From Oceanospirillum sp048264105 (GTDB taxonomy: Bacteria > Pseudomonadota > Gammaproteobacteria > Pseudomonadales > Halomonadaceae): a stretch of 64,000 bases of DNA. The notes beneath the pieces are model-generated. The model ran no database searches. It saw only the letters and a program-made list of their open reading frames with translations, and had not been told where the DNA came from. The stretch spans positions 62,001 to 126,000 of the forward strand of contig JBLXDJ010000005.1 in the NCBI GenBank assembly GCA_048264105.1. The letters run 5' to 3'. Every line of letters starts with the position of its first letter. Position 1 is the first letter of the stretch. Both the position numbers and the translations under genes were made by a program. Positions 34,563 to 41,815 of the stretch are shown one piece after another.

Positions 34563-36200
34563 ATGTGTAAGATGCCGAGTCCTTGGAAACATCCTGATAG
34601 CGGAATTTATTATCTCCGCGTAGAAGTCCCTGAAGACGTTCGTGGTGCTATCGGTAAACGGTGGATCAAGAAGTCCCTTCGTACCCGCGACATCCCAGAA
34701 GCAAAACGCCTGTTTGCTATTGAATACTCCAAAGTGAGTGCTCTGATTGAGCAAGCGCGTAGTCGTGTCCATCTGACCCCAAAAGATATTGAGATTCTTG
34801 CCTCCCGCTGGTTTGATGCCTGTTTGTCTGAAATTGAAGATGAGGGGGCGTTTGAGCTGTATTCGGTTCAAACAGATAGCGGACTTGAGCCTGTTACTGA
34901 GTTCGTGATTGATGCTTTGCAGTCTGGGTATGAGGATCAGCTAAAGATAGTTGGTGGTTTTGTCACTGAGATTCTTGAGCAGCACAACCTTCTAATCTCA
35001 GAGGGGAGTGAAGATCACAGGAGGCTTACCGATAGGGTTAGCTGGCGCTTTCTGGAGCTATCCCGTATTGCTTATGCCAGACACTATGGGGACTGGTCAT
35101 CTGCCCCTGATAATCGCTATACAGCTCGTTTGGCTGACTCTCTGAGTATCGAATCCAATCCTATTGCGCCTTCAAAACGCAGCTATAAGCCGCTCTCTGA
35201 GATTGCTGAGGCCTATATCACCTACAAGACAGATCGAGGTGATTGGGATGCCAGGACGCTCTCTGAGGTCAAAAGTGTCTTTGGTCAGCTGGTGGACTAT
35301 CTGGGGGCTGATACCGACCCATCATCTATCACCCGTGAGCAGCTGAGGGAGTTCAGCTCTCTGTTGTTGCAGTTGCCTAAGAATTACACCCGAACCCCTA
35401 AGCTGAGTAAGCTGCCTCTGAACGAATTGGTGGAAGTGGCTGCCGATAAAGAGCTGCCCCTTGTGTCAGCTAACACGGTCAAAAAGAAGTTCGTCTTTGT
35501 GAAGTCTCTGTTCAAACACGCTGCCCGTGAGGAATGGGTTGATAAGGACAGAGCAGAGGGGATCACTATTCCAAAAGGCAGTGAGAAGAAACGCTTGCCA
35601 TACACAGAGAGCGAGCTGAGAGCGATTTTCACAGCGACCAAGGATTCTGAAAAGCCTTCTGAGTTCTGGCTGCCGAGAATCAGTCTGACCACAGGGATGC
35701 GGAAGAATGAGATTCTGCAACTGACCAAGGATGATGTAAGGCTGGTTTCCGATGTCTGGTGTTTTGATGTTAACAGCAACAACGGGAAGTCCGTTAAGAA
35801 CGACAACTCAGAACGCCTTGTGCCTGTTCCCGATGTGATTCTGAAAGCTGGCTGGCTTGAGTATGTAGATACAGTGAAGCAGGGAGAGCTGTTCACCTGC
35901 GCGAACTCCACAACCTTCAGTCAGAGATTCAACCGGATGCTTGATAAGCTGGGATTGAAGCCAGATGCAGGGGAGAATCTGTTAAGAGACTTCCATTCAT
36001 TCAGACACACGTTCAGAGCGAATGCCCGTGGCTTTGGTATCGCTAAGGAAACGGCTGATCTGATTGGTGGCTGGCGGGATCAGGAGGGTAGAACCTCTGG
36101 TGATTCCTACGGACTGCATTTTGAGACGTTTATCGGTGAACTCAAAGAGGCGATTGATAAGATTGAGTACAAGGTAGGGTTCGGAGTCTTTCATTTGTGA
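34563..36200 (+). CDS. int: Tyrosine-type site-specific integrase
   Basis: The recombinase that inserts and excises the element. About 545 residues, of the group with a DUF6538-like N terminus (PSPWKHPDSGIYYLRVEVPEDVR). A SAM-like core-binding domain (about 205-325) precedes the catalytic domain. Catalytic residues read R380 (TTGMRKNEIL), H478 and R481 (FHSFRHTFR), and Y516 in GDSYG as the likely nucleophile. The ATG at 34563 is used; an in-frame TTG lies seven codons earlier and another ATG three codons later, and no strong Shine-Dalgarno decides between them. It lies directly beside the attL tRNA, as is usual for such integrases. Confidence 0.93.
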   Translation: MCKMPSPWKHPDSGIYYLRVEVPEDVRGAIGKRWIKKSLRTRDIPEAKRLFAIEYSKVSALIEQARSRVHLTPKDIEILASRWFDACLSEIEDEGAFELYSVQTDSGLEPVTEFVIDALQSGYEDQLKIVGGFVTEILEQHNLLISEGSEDHRRLTDRVSWRFLELSRIAYARHYGDWSSAPDNRYTARLADSLSIESNPIAPSKRSYKPLSEIAEAYITYKTDRGDWDARTLSEVKSVFGQLVDYLGADTDPSSITREQLREFSSLLLQLPKNYTRTPKLSKLPLNELVEVAADKELPLVSANTVKKKFVFVKSLFKHAAREEWVDKDRAEGITIPKGSEKKRLPYTESELRAIFTATKDSEKPSEFWLPRISLTTGMRKNEILQLTKDDVRLVSDVWCFDVNSNNGKSVKNDNSERLVPVPDVILKAGWLEYVDTVKQGELFTCANSTTFSQRFNRMLDKLGLKPDAGENLLRDFHSFRHTFRANARGFGIAKETADLIGGWRDQEGRTSGDSYGLHFETFIGELKEAIDKIEYKVGFGVFHL

Positions 36201-36353
36201 TCGAAGGTGCTCGCATTGCATTTCCGCAGCTCGGTAACAGGCTTGGTTTCACTATCAGATCATCATTCGATTCTTGGGTGAGTCATCAATGCCATGCATT
36301 TAAAAAGGATGACATAATGAATTCAATGCACATCTAGAAAAGGGATAACTATT

Positions 36354-37733
36354 TTGGCTGAACTGATAACGAAACTTGGAACTCGAATTCAAATATCAGA
36401 TGAATCTAAGAAAATTCTAGGACTGAAGAAAATTGCTGAACCTCTGTCAGAACAGCACATTCGCCAAGCTGCCGCAAAGTTGGACACTGAGGGTGGGGCG
36501 ATAAGTTCTTTTAAAGACTCTACAAATTTTGATGTGATCATTGATTTCAAAAGGTACCCACCAAAGGCCATTCTAGGCATAGCGCTGTCAGATTATTATG
36601 GTGTAGACATTCTCCCAGAACACTTTTCGGGTGGTGAAAAGAGTGGTTGTTTTCGGATACTCCTAGATCTAGGGTTTGAAACTGTTGATAAAGAGGGTAG
36701 GAATCCTATGCGTGAAAATGAAGTGTTTGAATACACTCGCTTTGTGGTTGGAAGTTTGCACACTAAGCTAGAAGCATTTGAGCGTGCAGGTGTTCGGGTC
36801 CCTAATCAAGCTCGTGATATTCCAGGGCCAACTAGATTTAGTAATTGTGTTGTGTTGTTTGTTACCTTGGAGAAAGAACGTAAGGAGCTTGTGCACAGAT
36901 ACAACGATAAGTTTCTCCTTGGTGGTCGTATGTTTCAATGGGAGTCTCAAAACAAAAATACCCCAGAAACACCTCATATGGTCATGATTATTGAAGGGGA
37001 GCCAGTTGTACTTTTCGCCCGTGTTCACGAAAAGATTAAAAGCAAATCACAACCATTCACATATGTAGGCCAGCTAGGGTATGTAAAACATAGTTACCCT
37101 GTTGACAACAAGTACACTCCTGTTGAGGTGATTTTTGAAGTGTCGGAGCATCAAAATCAGGCTAGTGATACGTTGTCTGACTTGTACGAATGGGCACCTG
37201 GTATCGATCCTGAAGATAAATCTATTGATGTTTCGAGAACCATTCTTAAACAAAGTGATGCCCCTATAAGCTCAATTAAGGCTACAGCGAGGCGTGGTAA
37301 ATCTACAGGTGGTAACAAGATTAATTGGGCAGAACGAGATGAACGAAATAGAAATTTAGGCTTAGCGGGTGAAGAGTTAGTTGTCGAGTATGAAATTCAG
37401 AGGTTAACTAACCTTGGATTAACCGACTTGGCAAAAAGGGTTGAACATGTTGCCAAAAGCTCTGACTGTAATGGTTATGATGTTTTGTCTTTTGATGAGG
37501 ATGGCACTGAGCGGTACATCGAAGTTAAGACGACTAAACAGTCAAAAGGGACTGCTTTTTTCATATCGAGAAATGAAGTGAAGGTTTCTAGAGAAAAGGA
37601 TGAACAGTACTGGATATATCGCGTCTATGGTCTTAAAAATAGTTCAAGTGAAGCTAGCTTCTATGCCTTGCGGGGGCCAGTGGAGAAACACTTCAACCTA
37701 ACTCCAGAGAATTATAAGGCACTTCCCAAGTAG
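36354..37733 (+). CDS. Candidate modification-dependent nuclease: ScoMcrA-like head, DUF3427-like, DUF3883 (NOV_C)
   Basis: A 459-residue protein with three recognisable parts. The N-terminal part (about 28-112) has the RYPPKAILGIA motif of the head domain found in ScoMcrA-type restriction enzymes. The middle (about 125-275), with DKFLLGGRMFQWESQNKNTP, resembles the DUF3427 domain found in defence helicases. The C-terminal part (about 332-445) is a DUF3883/NOV_C domain with a PD-(D/E)xK-like pattern: E340, D376 in GYDVLSF and E390-V-K392 in YIEVKTT. The start is TTG at 36354, because no ATG occurs in the first 118 codons, an in-frame stop lies at 36318, and AAAAGGG is about nine bases upstream. 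Base composition is clearly more A+T-rich than its neighbours. Restriction of modified or foreign DNA is inferred, not shown. Confidence 0.8.
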   Translation: MAELITKLGTRIQISDESKKILGLKKIAEPLSEQHIRQAAAKLDTEGGAISSFKDSTNFDVIIDFKRYPPKAILGIALSDYYGVDILPEHFSGGEKSGCFRILLDLGFETVDKEGRNPMRENEVFEYTRFVVGSLHTKLEAFERAGVRVPNQARDIPGPTRFSNCVVLFVTLEKERKELVHRYNDKFLLGGRMFQWESQNKNTPETPHMVMIIEGEPVVLFARVHEKIKSKSQPFTYVGQLGYVKHSYPVDNKYTPVEVIFEVSEHQNQASDTLSDLYEWAPGIDPEDKSIDVSRTILKQSDAPISSIKATARRGKSTGGNKINWAERDERNRNLGLAGEELVVEYEIQRLTNLGLTDLAKRVEHVAKSSDCNGYDVLSFDEDGTERYIEVKTTKQSKGTAFFISRNEVKVSREKDEQYWIYRVYGLKNSSSEASFYALRGPVEKHFNLTPENYKALPK

Positions 37734-38162
37734 TCAGTTAATGAAGAACCATTCATTGTACCTTACAGAACTGTAAGAGAGTGAATTAAGAGGGCGAGCT
37801 ATTTTTTGTACATCGCAATTCTATGTTGAAAAGTTTACTTGCCTCTCTAAACTCAAAATTTTTCCCACAAATTTTCGAGCCCCTGTATAACGCATATTCG
37901 CCAGTCGATTCCCCCGTTACCCCGCCTTAACCGCTCTCAAAAAGAACATGGCCGCTACACCCGCTGACCTTCGCTGTGTCCGGCAGCCTTCAGCCGATCC
38001 CTTCCTGCTTTGCCTGAGTTTGCATCTGAGTGCTTGGCTCATAAGGTGTACCCTGTGAGCCATAACGGGATGCTATGTGTTTGGCTGGATCATTACTGTT
38101 GATTTTCTTTGATCCATGCGTAAGATTGTGAGCCATACCTTTTGATCCAAGGAGTTTTGAGC
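37734..38162. promoter_or_regulatory. 429-bp region upstream of the resolvase with a repeat cluster
   Basis: No supportable gene. The last 115 bases hold a compact cluster: TGTGAGCCATA at 38054-38064 and 38127-38137, its inverted partner GGCTCATA at 38036-38043, TTTGATCCA at 38108-38116 and 38141-38149, and the inverted GGATCA at 38087-38092. This looks like a resolvase res site and/or an autoregulatory operator. Confidence 0.55.
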
Positions 38163-38720
38163 ATGGGTGATGTTATTGGATATGCGCGGGTCAGCACCGA
38201 TGACCAGACCACAGAGAACCAGAAGCAAGCCATAGAGGAGCGTTACAACGTCTCCAAGTGGTTCACAGAGGAAGCGGTATCAGGGGCAACCAAGGCTGCT
38301 GATCGTCCTGCAATGGGTGCTCTCATTAACTATGTGAGAGAAGGCGATACCGTGGTTGTCGTGGCTATTGATCGTCTGGGGCGTAACACCATAGATGTTC
38401 TGACCACAGTGGAAGAATTGAAGGCTAAGGGGGTATCAGTTGTCTCAATGCGTGAGGGCTTTGATCTCTCAACCTCTGCCGGAAAGCTGATGCTGACCAT
38501 GTTAGCTGCTGTCGCTGAACTGGAGCGGGAAAACATCAAAGCCCGTCAGATGGCAGGTATTGAACGTGCCCGAAAGGAAGGTAAGAATCTGGGGCGTGAG
38601 AAAGTGATAAATGATGCTGAAGTCGCTCAATGGAGAGCTGACAACAAGGCCAGTATCAAGGCTACAGCTGAACACTTCGATATTTCAACAGCGTCAGTCA
38701 AACGAGCTTGCAGGAGGTAG
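38163..38720 (+). CDS. Serine recombinase (resolvase/invertase family)
   Basis: A 185-residue small serine recombinase. The nucleophile is S11 in GYARVSTDDQ. The conserved VVVAIDRLGRNTIDV, the SAGKLMLTMLAAVAELERENI helix and a C-terminal helix-turn-helix (SIKATAEHFDISTASVKRACRR) are present. The ATG at 38163 has AAGGAG eight bases upstream; an upstream in-frame TTG at 38142 precedes that site and is rejected. In small elements such enzymes resolve multimers or invert segments; the repeat cluster immediately upstream is its likely target. The 27-aa peptide gene follows. Confidence 0.93.
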   Translation: MGDVIGYARVSTDDQTTENQKQAIEERYNVSKWFTEEAVSGATKAADRPAMGALINYVREGDTVVVVAIDRLGRNTIDVLTTVEELKAKGVSVVSMREGFDLSTSAGKLMLTMLAAVAELERENIKARQMAGIERARKEGKNLGREKVINDAEVAQWRADNKASIKATAEHFDISTASVKRACRR

Positions 38721-38724
38721 ATGG

Positions 38725-38808
38725 ATGCTGAGTAAGTACGACAAAATGGACATTATCGTCTGTTCAATCCTTTTGGCTATTACCGTGTACTACAGCTGGA
38801 CAGGCTGA
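38725..38808 (+). CDS. 27-residue single-helix membrane peptide
   Basis: ATG at 38725 with a strong AGGAGG (38712-38717, overlapping the end of the resolvase gene) at ideal spacing. The peptide is a short charged start (MLSKYDKMD), one hydrophobic helix (IIVCSILLAITVYY) and SWTG. A terminator follows within six bases of the stop. Size and hydrophobicity fit small membrane proteins such as type I toxin-like peptides, but no antitoxin RNA was found and the function is unknown. Confidence 0.6.
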   Translation: MLSKYDKMDIIVCSILLAITVYYSWTG

Positions 38809-38813
38809 GTTGT

Positions 38814-38844
38814 AAGCCCCCTTTGAGAAGATCATTGGGGGCTT
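38814..38844 (+). terminator. Terminator after the resolvase unit
   Basis: AAGCCCCC (38814-38821) and GGGGGCTT (38837-38844) with a 15-base loop, then TCTTTT. Confidence 0.8.
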
Positions 38845-38996
38845 TCTTTTGGTTGGCGATAAGAACTCGTTTGCTCGTGAACCATACTTATAGTTCATCC
38901 CAGTTTTTTCACTCTTGTTCTGCCATCTTACCTTAGTGTTATCTATATGGTTTTTATGCAAGATCCCTACACGTTCGGCGAAGTTCAATTAGGAGC

Positions 38997-39413
38997 CAGT
39001 AATAGAGGGAAAAAACTGATTTCTCTCTGGGAACAGACTTAAGGTAGCAGCCTCCTGTGATCCCATTGCATGTCCCCTAATCGGTTGGGGGACAGTAATA
39101 GAGGGAAAACTGATTTCTCTCTAGGGAACAGACTTAAGGTGGCTATGCTGCTTTGGTGATTCCTTGTCACTCTATCTTTGAGCTTCAGACACAAAACAGC
39201 CTCTCATCTTCGGATCATGCTGGAGTAGTGAACATCTGACAGTGATGGTGGGAGAGGTGGTGGCCTCCTGCTGAGTCACAGCTACGTGTATTCTGACACG
39301 GTGATAGAGGGTGGCAGGGAACAGACTTAAGGTGATCTTAGAGATTATCTTAAGGTGATACTTCCTATAATAATTACCAATAAATAATAATAATCCTTAA
39401 GAAGATACTTAAG
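38997..39413. repeat. Iteron-like repeat region next to an AT-rich stretch (possible origin)
   Basis: A 48-49 base unit occurs twice nearly perfectly (38997-39045 and 39093-39140), with its second half again at 39303-39333. Each ends GGGAACAGACTTAAGGT. CTTAAG occurs six times (39038, 39133, 39326, 39349, 39396, 39408), far above chance for a six-base word. An almost pure A/T stretch lies at 39366-39395. Iterons followed by an AT-rich segment are typical of replication origins. No coding function is apparent in 38845-39644. Confidence 0.6.
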
Positions 39414-39644
39414 ATAAATCCTATAGATACACCCTAAGTATCTATCTCTATTGGATGTGTCAGAGAACATCCATCCTTGTCAGAAATCATCATCCCTATC
39501 AGCACTCCCTTTGCTGACAATCAATTCCAATCAATAAATCAAACAGTGACATTCTCGAAGGTGATAGGTCAGGTAGACGGTTGCGTCCGTTCACTGGTCT
39601 GTTTGCCTGAAGGGAACCTGTCATCTTCGATAATGAGGACGCAA

Positions 39645-40127
39645 ATGACTAAGAAAGTGAATATCTACACAGACGGTTCCTGTCTGGGCAATGGCTCCAA
39701 GTCTGCAAAAGGCGGTTGGGCAGCCGTCATAGAATCCCCTGAAAAACAGCTCAGAATGAGCGCCAGCGCAAAAGAAACAACGAACAATAGGATGGAATTA
39801 CAGGCAGTTATTGAAGGCCTGAGAGCACTAAGAAACGATCAGCTAAAGGCAGTGATTCATACAGACAGTGCCTATGTCTTGAACGGGTGTGAGTCTTGGA
39901 TGCCCAAGTGGAAACTGAGGGGCTGGAGACGACCAAAGAATAAACCGATTGAGAATCTTGATCTCTGGAAAGCACTGGATCAGGAGCTTCAGAAACGCCC
40001 TGTGAGCTTCGTTAAGGTAAAGGCGCATAGTGGGCATCCTCAGAATGAATTGGCTGACTGTCTGGCAAATAGTGCTGCTCACGGGCGCTCTGTGAAGGCA
40101 TACCGAGAAGCTGGTGACTACCACTGA
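39645..40127 (+). CDS. rnhA: Ribonuclease HI
   Basis: Cleaves RNA in RNA-DNA hybrids. At 160 residues it has the length of E. coli RNase HI. The four catalytic acids are in place: D10 (IYTDGSCLGNG), E51 (TTNNRMEL), D74 (HTDSAYV) and D138 (NELADCLAN), plus the flexible-loop histidine in KAHSGHPQNE. The ATG at 39645 follows TGAGGACG; a long in-frame upstream extension starting at a TTG (39477) is not family-like and is rejected. An RNase HI inside a small element is unusual and may relate to the origin-like region immediately upstream. Confidence 0.92.
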   Translation: MTKKVNIYTDGSCLGNGSKSAKGGWAAVIESPEKQLRMSASAKETTNNRMELQAVIEGLRALRNDQLKAVIHTDSAYVLNGCESWMPKWKLRGWRRPKNKPIENLDLWKALDQELQKRPVSFVKVKAHSGHPQNELADCLANSAAHGRSVKAYREAGDYH

Positions 40128-40350
40128 TGAACCACTAGGGGCTTGTGTATCAGGCCTCTAATTTTTTTGTTTAATTGAGAATTATTGTCATTTGTATGTG
40201 TTTGGGTGTATTTGTTTTTTCCGCTAATCACACAGTAGATCACCTAAGAAAATCCTTTATATACAGCCCGCCACCGCGTTCTCAGCCTCTTGCAGACTAA
40301 ACAAGGGCTTACCTGTTGGTTCGCTCAAAGAGTGCTCAGATCGCAAATAG

Positions 40351-40479
40351 GAAAGCACTGAAATCTCAAACTCCTCAGATGTGAGGAATTACGAACCAGC
40401 AGTCGTGAAGGCAGGGCGCAACGGAGGTACTTTCGCCTGTAAGAAACTGATCGAAGGTGAGACTGGGGAGGTTAAGTAA
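40351..40479 (+). pseudogene. KilA-N gene remnant (3' fragment)
   Basis: A frame open from 40351 (after a stop at 40348) to TAA at 40477-40479 encodes VRNYEPAVVKAGRNGGTFAC followed by KKL, matching the second half of the KilA-N domain of the next gene, then a short unrelated tail. There is no start or first half. The last stretch, including the stop, is repeated before the second KilA-N gene. Confidence 0.65.
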
Positions 40480-40492
40480 TGAGCAATCTGAT
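40466..40492 (+). repeat. 27-bp leader repeat, copy 1
   Basis: Contains the ribosome-binding site, a TAATG stop-start overlap and the first codons of KilA-N gene 1. Identical to 41003-41029. Confidence 0.9.
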
Positions 40493-40916
40493 CGTAGCTA
40501 ACGTAGCTGTTAAACAAGATGACCAAGGTCGTTTCTGTCTGAATGACCTGCATAAGGCGGCTGGGAATCCGCCAAAACATAAACCGGCTTTATGGTTCGT
40601 TAACGCGCAAACGCAAGAGCTGATTAAAGAAACAGAAAAGGTAGGAAATCCTACCGTTTCTACAAAGGCTGGCCGCAACGGTGGAACATTCGCCTGTAAG
40701 GAACTGGTCTACGCCTATGCCATGTGGATCTCCCCAGCGTTCCATCTGAAAGTAATCCGAGCCTATGACACTCTCCAGACTCAGGGGATCGCTGTAGCTG
40801 AACACGCTGCTGAGGACGTTCTGAATGATCCTCTGGAATACTTCGAGCGTGTCCTGCAACAGGCTAAGAAGCTCAAAGCTGAACGTGACGGTGGAGTGAG
40901 TCAGTCCTCTAACTAA
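40479..40916 (+). CDS. KilA-N domain protein 1
   Basis: A 145-residue phage-type protein with a full KilA-N DNA-binding domain: FCLNDLHKAAGNPPKHKPALW, then KAGRNGGTFACKELVYAYAMWISPAFHLKVIRAYD. It ends in a short charged helical tail. Its ATG overlaps the stop of the preceding remnant (TAATG), with GGGGAGG upstream. KilA-N proteins are common in phages and satellites as antirepressors or regulators; the target here is unknown. Confidence 0.88.
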   Translation: MSNLIVANVAVKQDDQGRFCLNDLHKAAGNPPKHKPALWFVNAQTQELIKETEKVGNPTVSTKAGRNGGTFACKELVYAYAMWISPAFHLKVIRAYDTLQTQGIAVAEHAAEDVLNDPLEYFERVLQQAKKLKAERDGGVSQSSN

Positions 40917-41002
40917 TCGCAGAGTTAAATGTGCAGAATCCTCACATTTCTCCTCGTTAGGTGTATTGGATTTGGAGGAGATACTTTCGTGGTCAAGAAG
41001 CA

Positions 41003-41029
41003 GGGAGGTTAAGTAATGAGCAATCTGAT
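41003..41029 (+). repeat. 27-bp leader repeat, copy 2
   Basis: Identical to 40466-40492; provides the ribosome-binding site and first codons of KilA-N gene 2. Confidence 0.9.
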
Positions 41030-41654
41030 TCAACGTGAGTTCCAAGGCCAAATGTTCTCATTCCGTGAGGACGGTTACTTCAACATGACCGAAGCTGCGA
41101 ACAATTTTGGTAAGCAGCTTAACAACTTCTGGATGTCTCCCCCGACTATTGAATATCTGGAAGCACTCGAAAAAACCTTGGATTCCAATGTTTATCTGAG
41201 GGAGGCTACCCGTGGCCGCAATGGTGGCACTTGGGGTCATCCTAAGTTGGCCGTGTTCTTTGCCCGTTGGTTAAGCCCTGCCTTTGCCGTGTTCTGTGAT
41301 GCAGTGATTGACGACATTCTGAACAAGAAAGCGTCCCTGACTATCGACAAGCCTGATGAATCCTTCGCAATGAAAGTCCCTCAGTCTCTGCCGGAAGCCC
41401 TCCGAATGGCTGCTGATCTGGCTGAGAAGAACGAGCGTCTACAGGTTGAACGTGATGGTGTGGTTAAGACCATTGGCAAGTATGGTCACACGGGCAATCG
41501 CGTAGCCCGTACCCTTGCCGGTGTGAACACGAATGCAGCTAAGAGTGACCTGCACCGTCTGGGATACCTGTACAAGCGCGGTGGTGCACTCATAACACAC
41601 GGTAGATATTATCTGATGAGTGTCTACCAAGTGGGTCACAGCGTTACACCCTAG
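41016..41654 (+). CDS. KilA-N domain protein 2
   Basis: A 212-residue protein. The N-terminal KilA-N domain (about 10-105; GYFNMTEAANNFGKQLNNFW, TRGRNGGTWGHPKLAVFFARWLSPAF) is followed by a coiled segment and a C-terminal domain (about 150-205; YGHTGNRVARTLAGV ... LGYLYKRGGALITHGRYYL) that resembles the C-terminal DNA-binding domains of phage antirepressors. It shares its first five codons and leader with KilA-N gene 1 but differs in the domain body, so these are diverged duplicates. Last gene of the element. Confidence 0.88.
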   Translation: MSNLIQREFQGQMFSFREDGYFNMTEAANNFGKQLNNFWMSPPTIEYLEALEKTLDSNVYLREATRGRNGGTWGHPKLAVFFARWLSPAFAVFCDAVIDDILNKKASLTIDKPDESFAMKVPQSLPEALRMAADLAEKNERLQVERDGVVKTIGKYGHTGNRVARTLAGVNTNAAKSDLHRLGYLYKRGGALITHGRYYLMSVYQVGHSVTP

Positions 41655-41658
41655 ACAT

Positions 41659-41679
41659 CTGGTACTCGGTACTGGTACG
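41659..41679. repeat. Right candidate integrase arm sites
   Basis: CTGGTAC (41659-41665) and ACTGGTACG (41671-41679), about 60-80 bases inside attR, match the left pair. Confidence 0.55.
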
Positions 41680-41738
41680 ATTTTGACAGTAGCGTTGTTT
41701 GAAAGTGCTTTAAAAACAGCGAGTTACAGATTTTTGCT

Positions 41739-41792
41739 GGTATCGAGGGTTCGAATCCCTCCTTCTCCGCCACGAATTCTAAAGCCCGCTGA
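41739..41792. repeat. attR: displaced tRNA-Ser 3' end
   Basis: Perfect copy of 34346-34399, without any 5' tRNA half. It is followed by host-type DNA that completes a perfect terminator hairpin. Confidence 0.95.
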
Positions 41793-41815
41793 CTCATAGA
41801 GTCAGCGGGCTTTTT
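41781..41815 (+). terminator. Original tRNA-Ser terminator, now at attR
   Basis: AAAGCCCGCTGACTC (41781-41795), ATA loop, GAGTCAGCGGGCTTT (41799-41813), T-run. It is a perfect 15-bp stem and presumably ended the tRNA before integration. Confidence 0.92.

Larger units (their letters stand above)
34346..41792. mobile_element. 7.4-kb integrated element in tRNA-Ser
   Basis: Bounded by 54-bp perfect direct repeats (34346-34399 and 41739-41792), the first being the 3' end of tRNA-Ser. Contents in order: tyrosine integrase, candidate nuclease with head domain, serine resolvase, 27-aa membrane peptide, iteron-like region, RNase HI, KilA-N remnant and two KilA-N genes. All genes are on the plus strand. 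Several genes are visibly more A+T-rich than their neighbours, especially 36354-37733. There are no capsid, tail, terminase, primase or conjugation genes, so it is a small genomic island or possibly a phage satellite. Confidence 0.92.

Noticed and set aside
37949..38059. 36-codon frame before the resolvase
   Set aside because: Weak ribosome-binding site, no family resemblance, overlaps the repeat cluster.
38997..39333. Possible CRISPR-like repeats
   Set aside because: Only two full copies of 48-49 bases with unequal spacing, a partial third, and no cas genes; iterons fit better.
39477..39644. 56-codon N-terminal extension of RNase HI
   Set aside because: Starts at TTG without a ribosome-binding site and has no counterpart in the family; the ATG at 39645 gives the normal protein.
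34346..41792. Defective prophage interpretation
   Set aside because: No capsid, portal, terminase, tail or lysis genes; KilA-N and integrase alone do not establish a phage.
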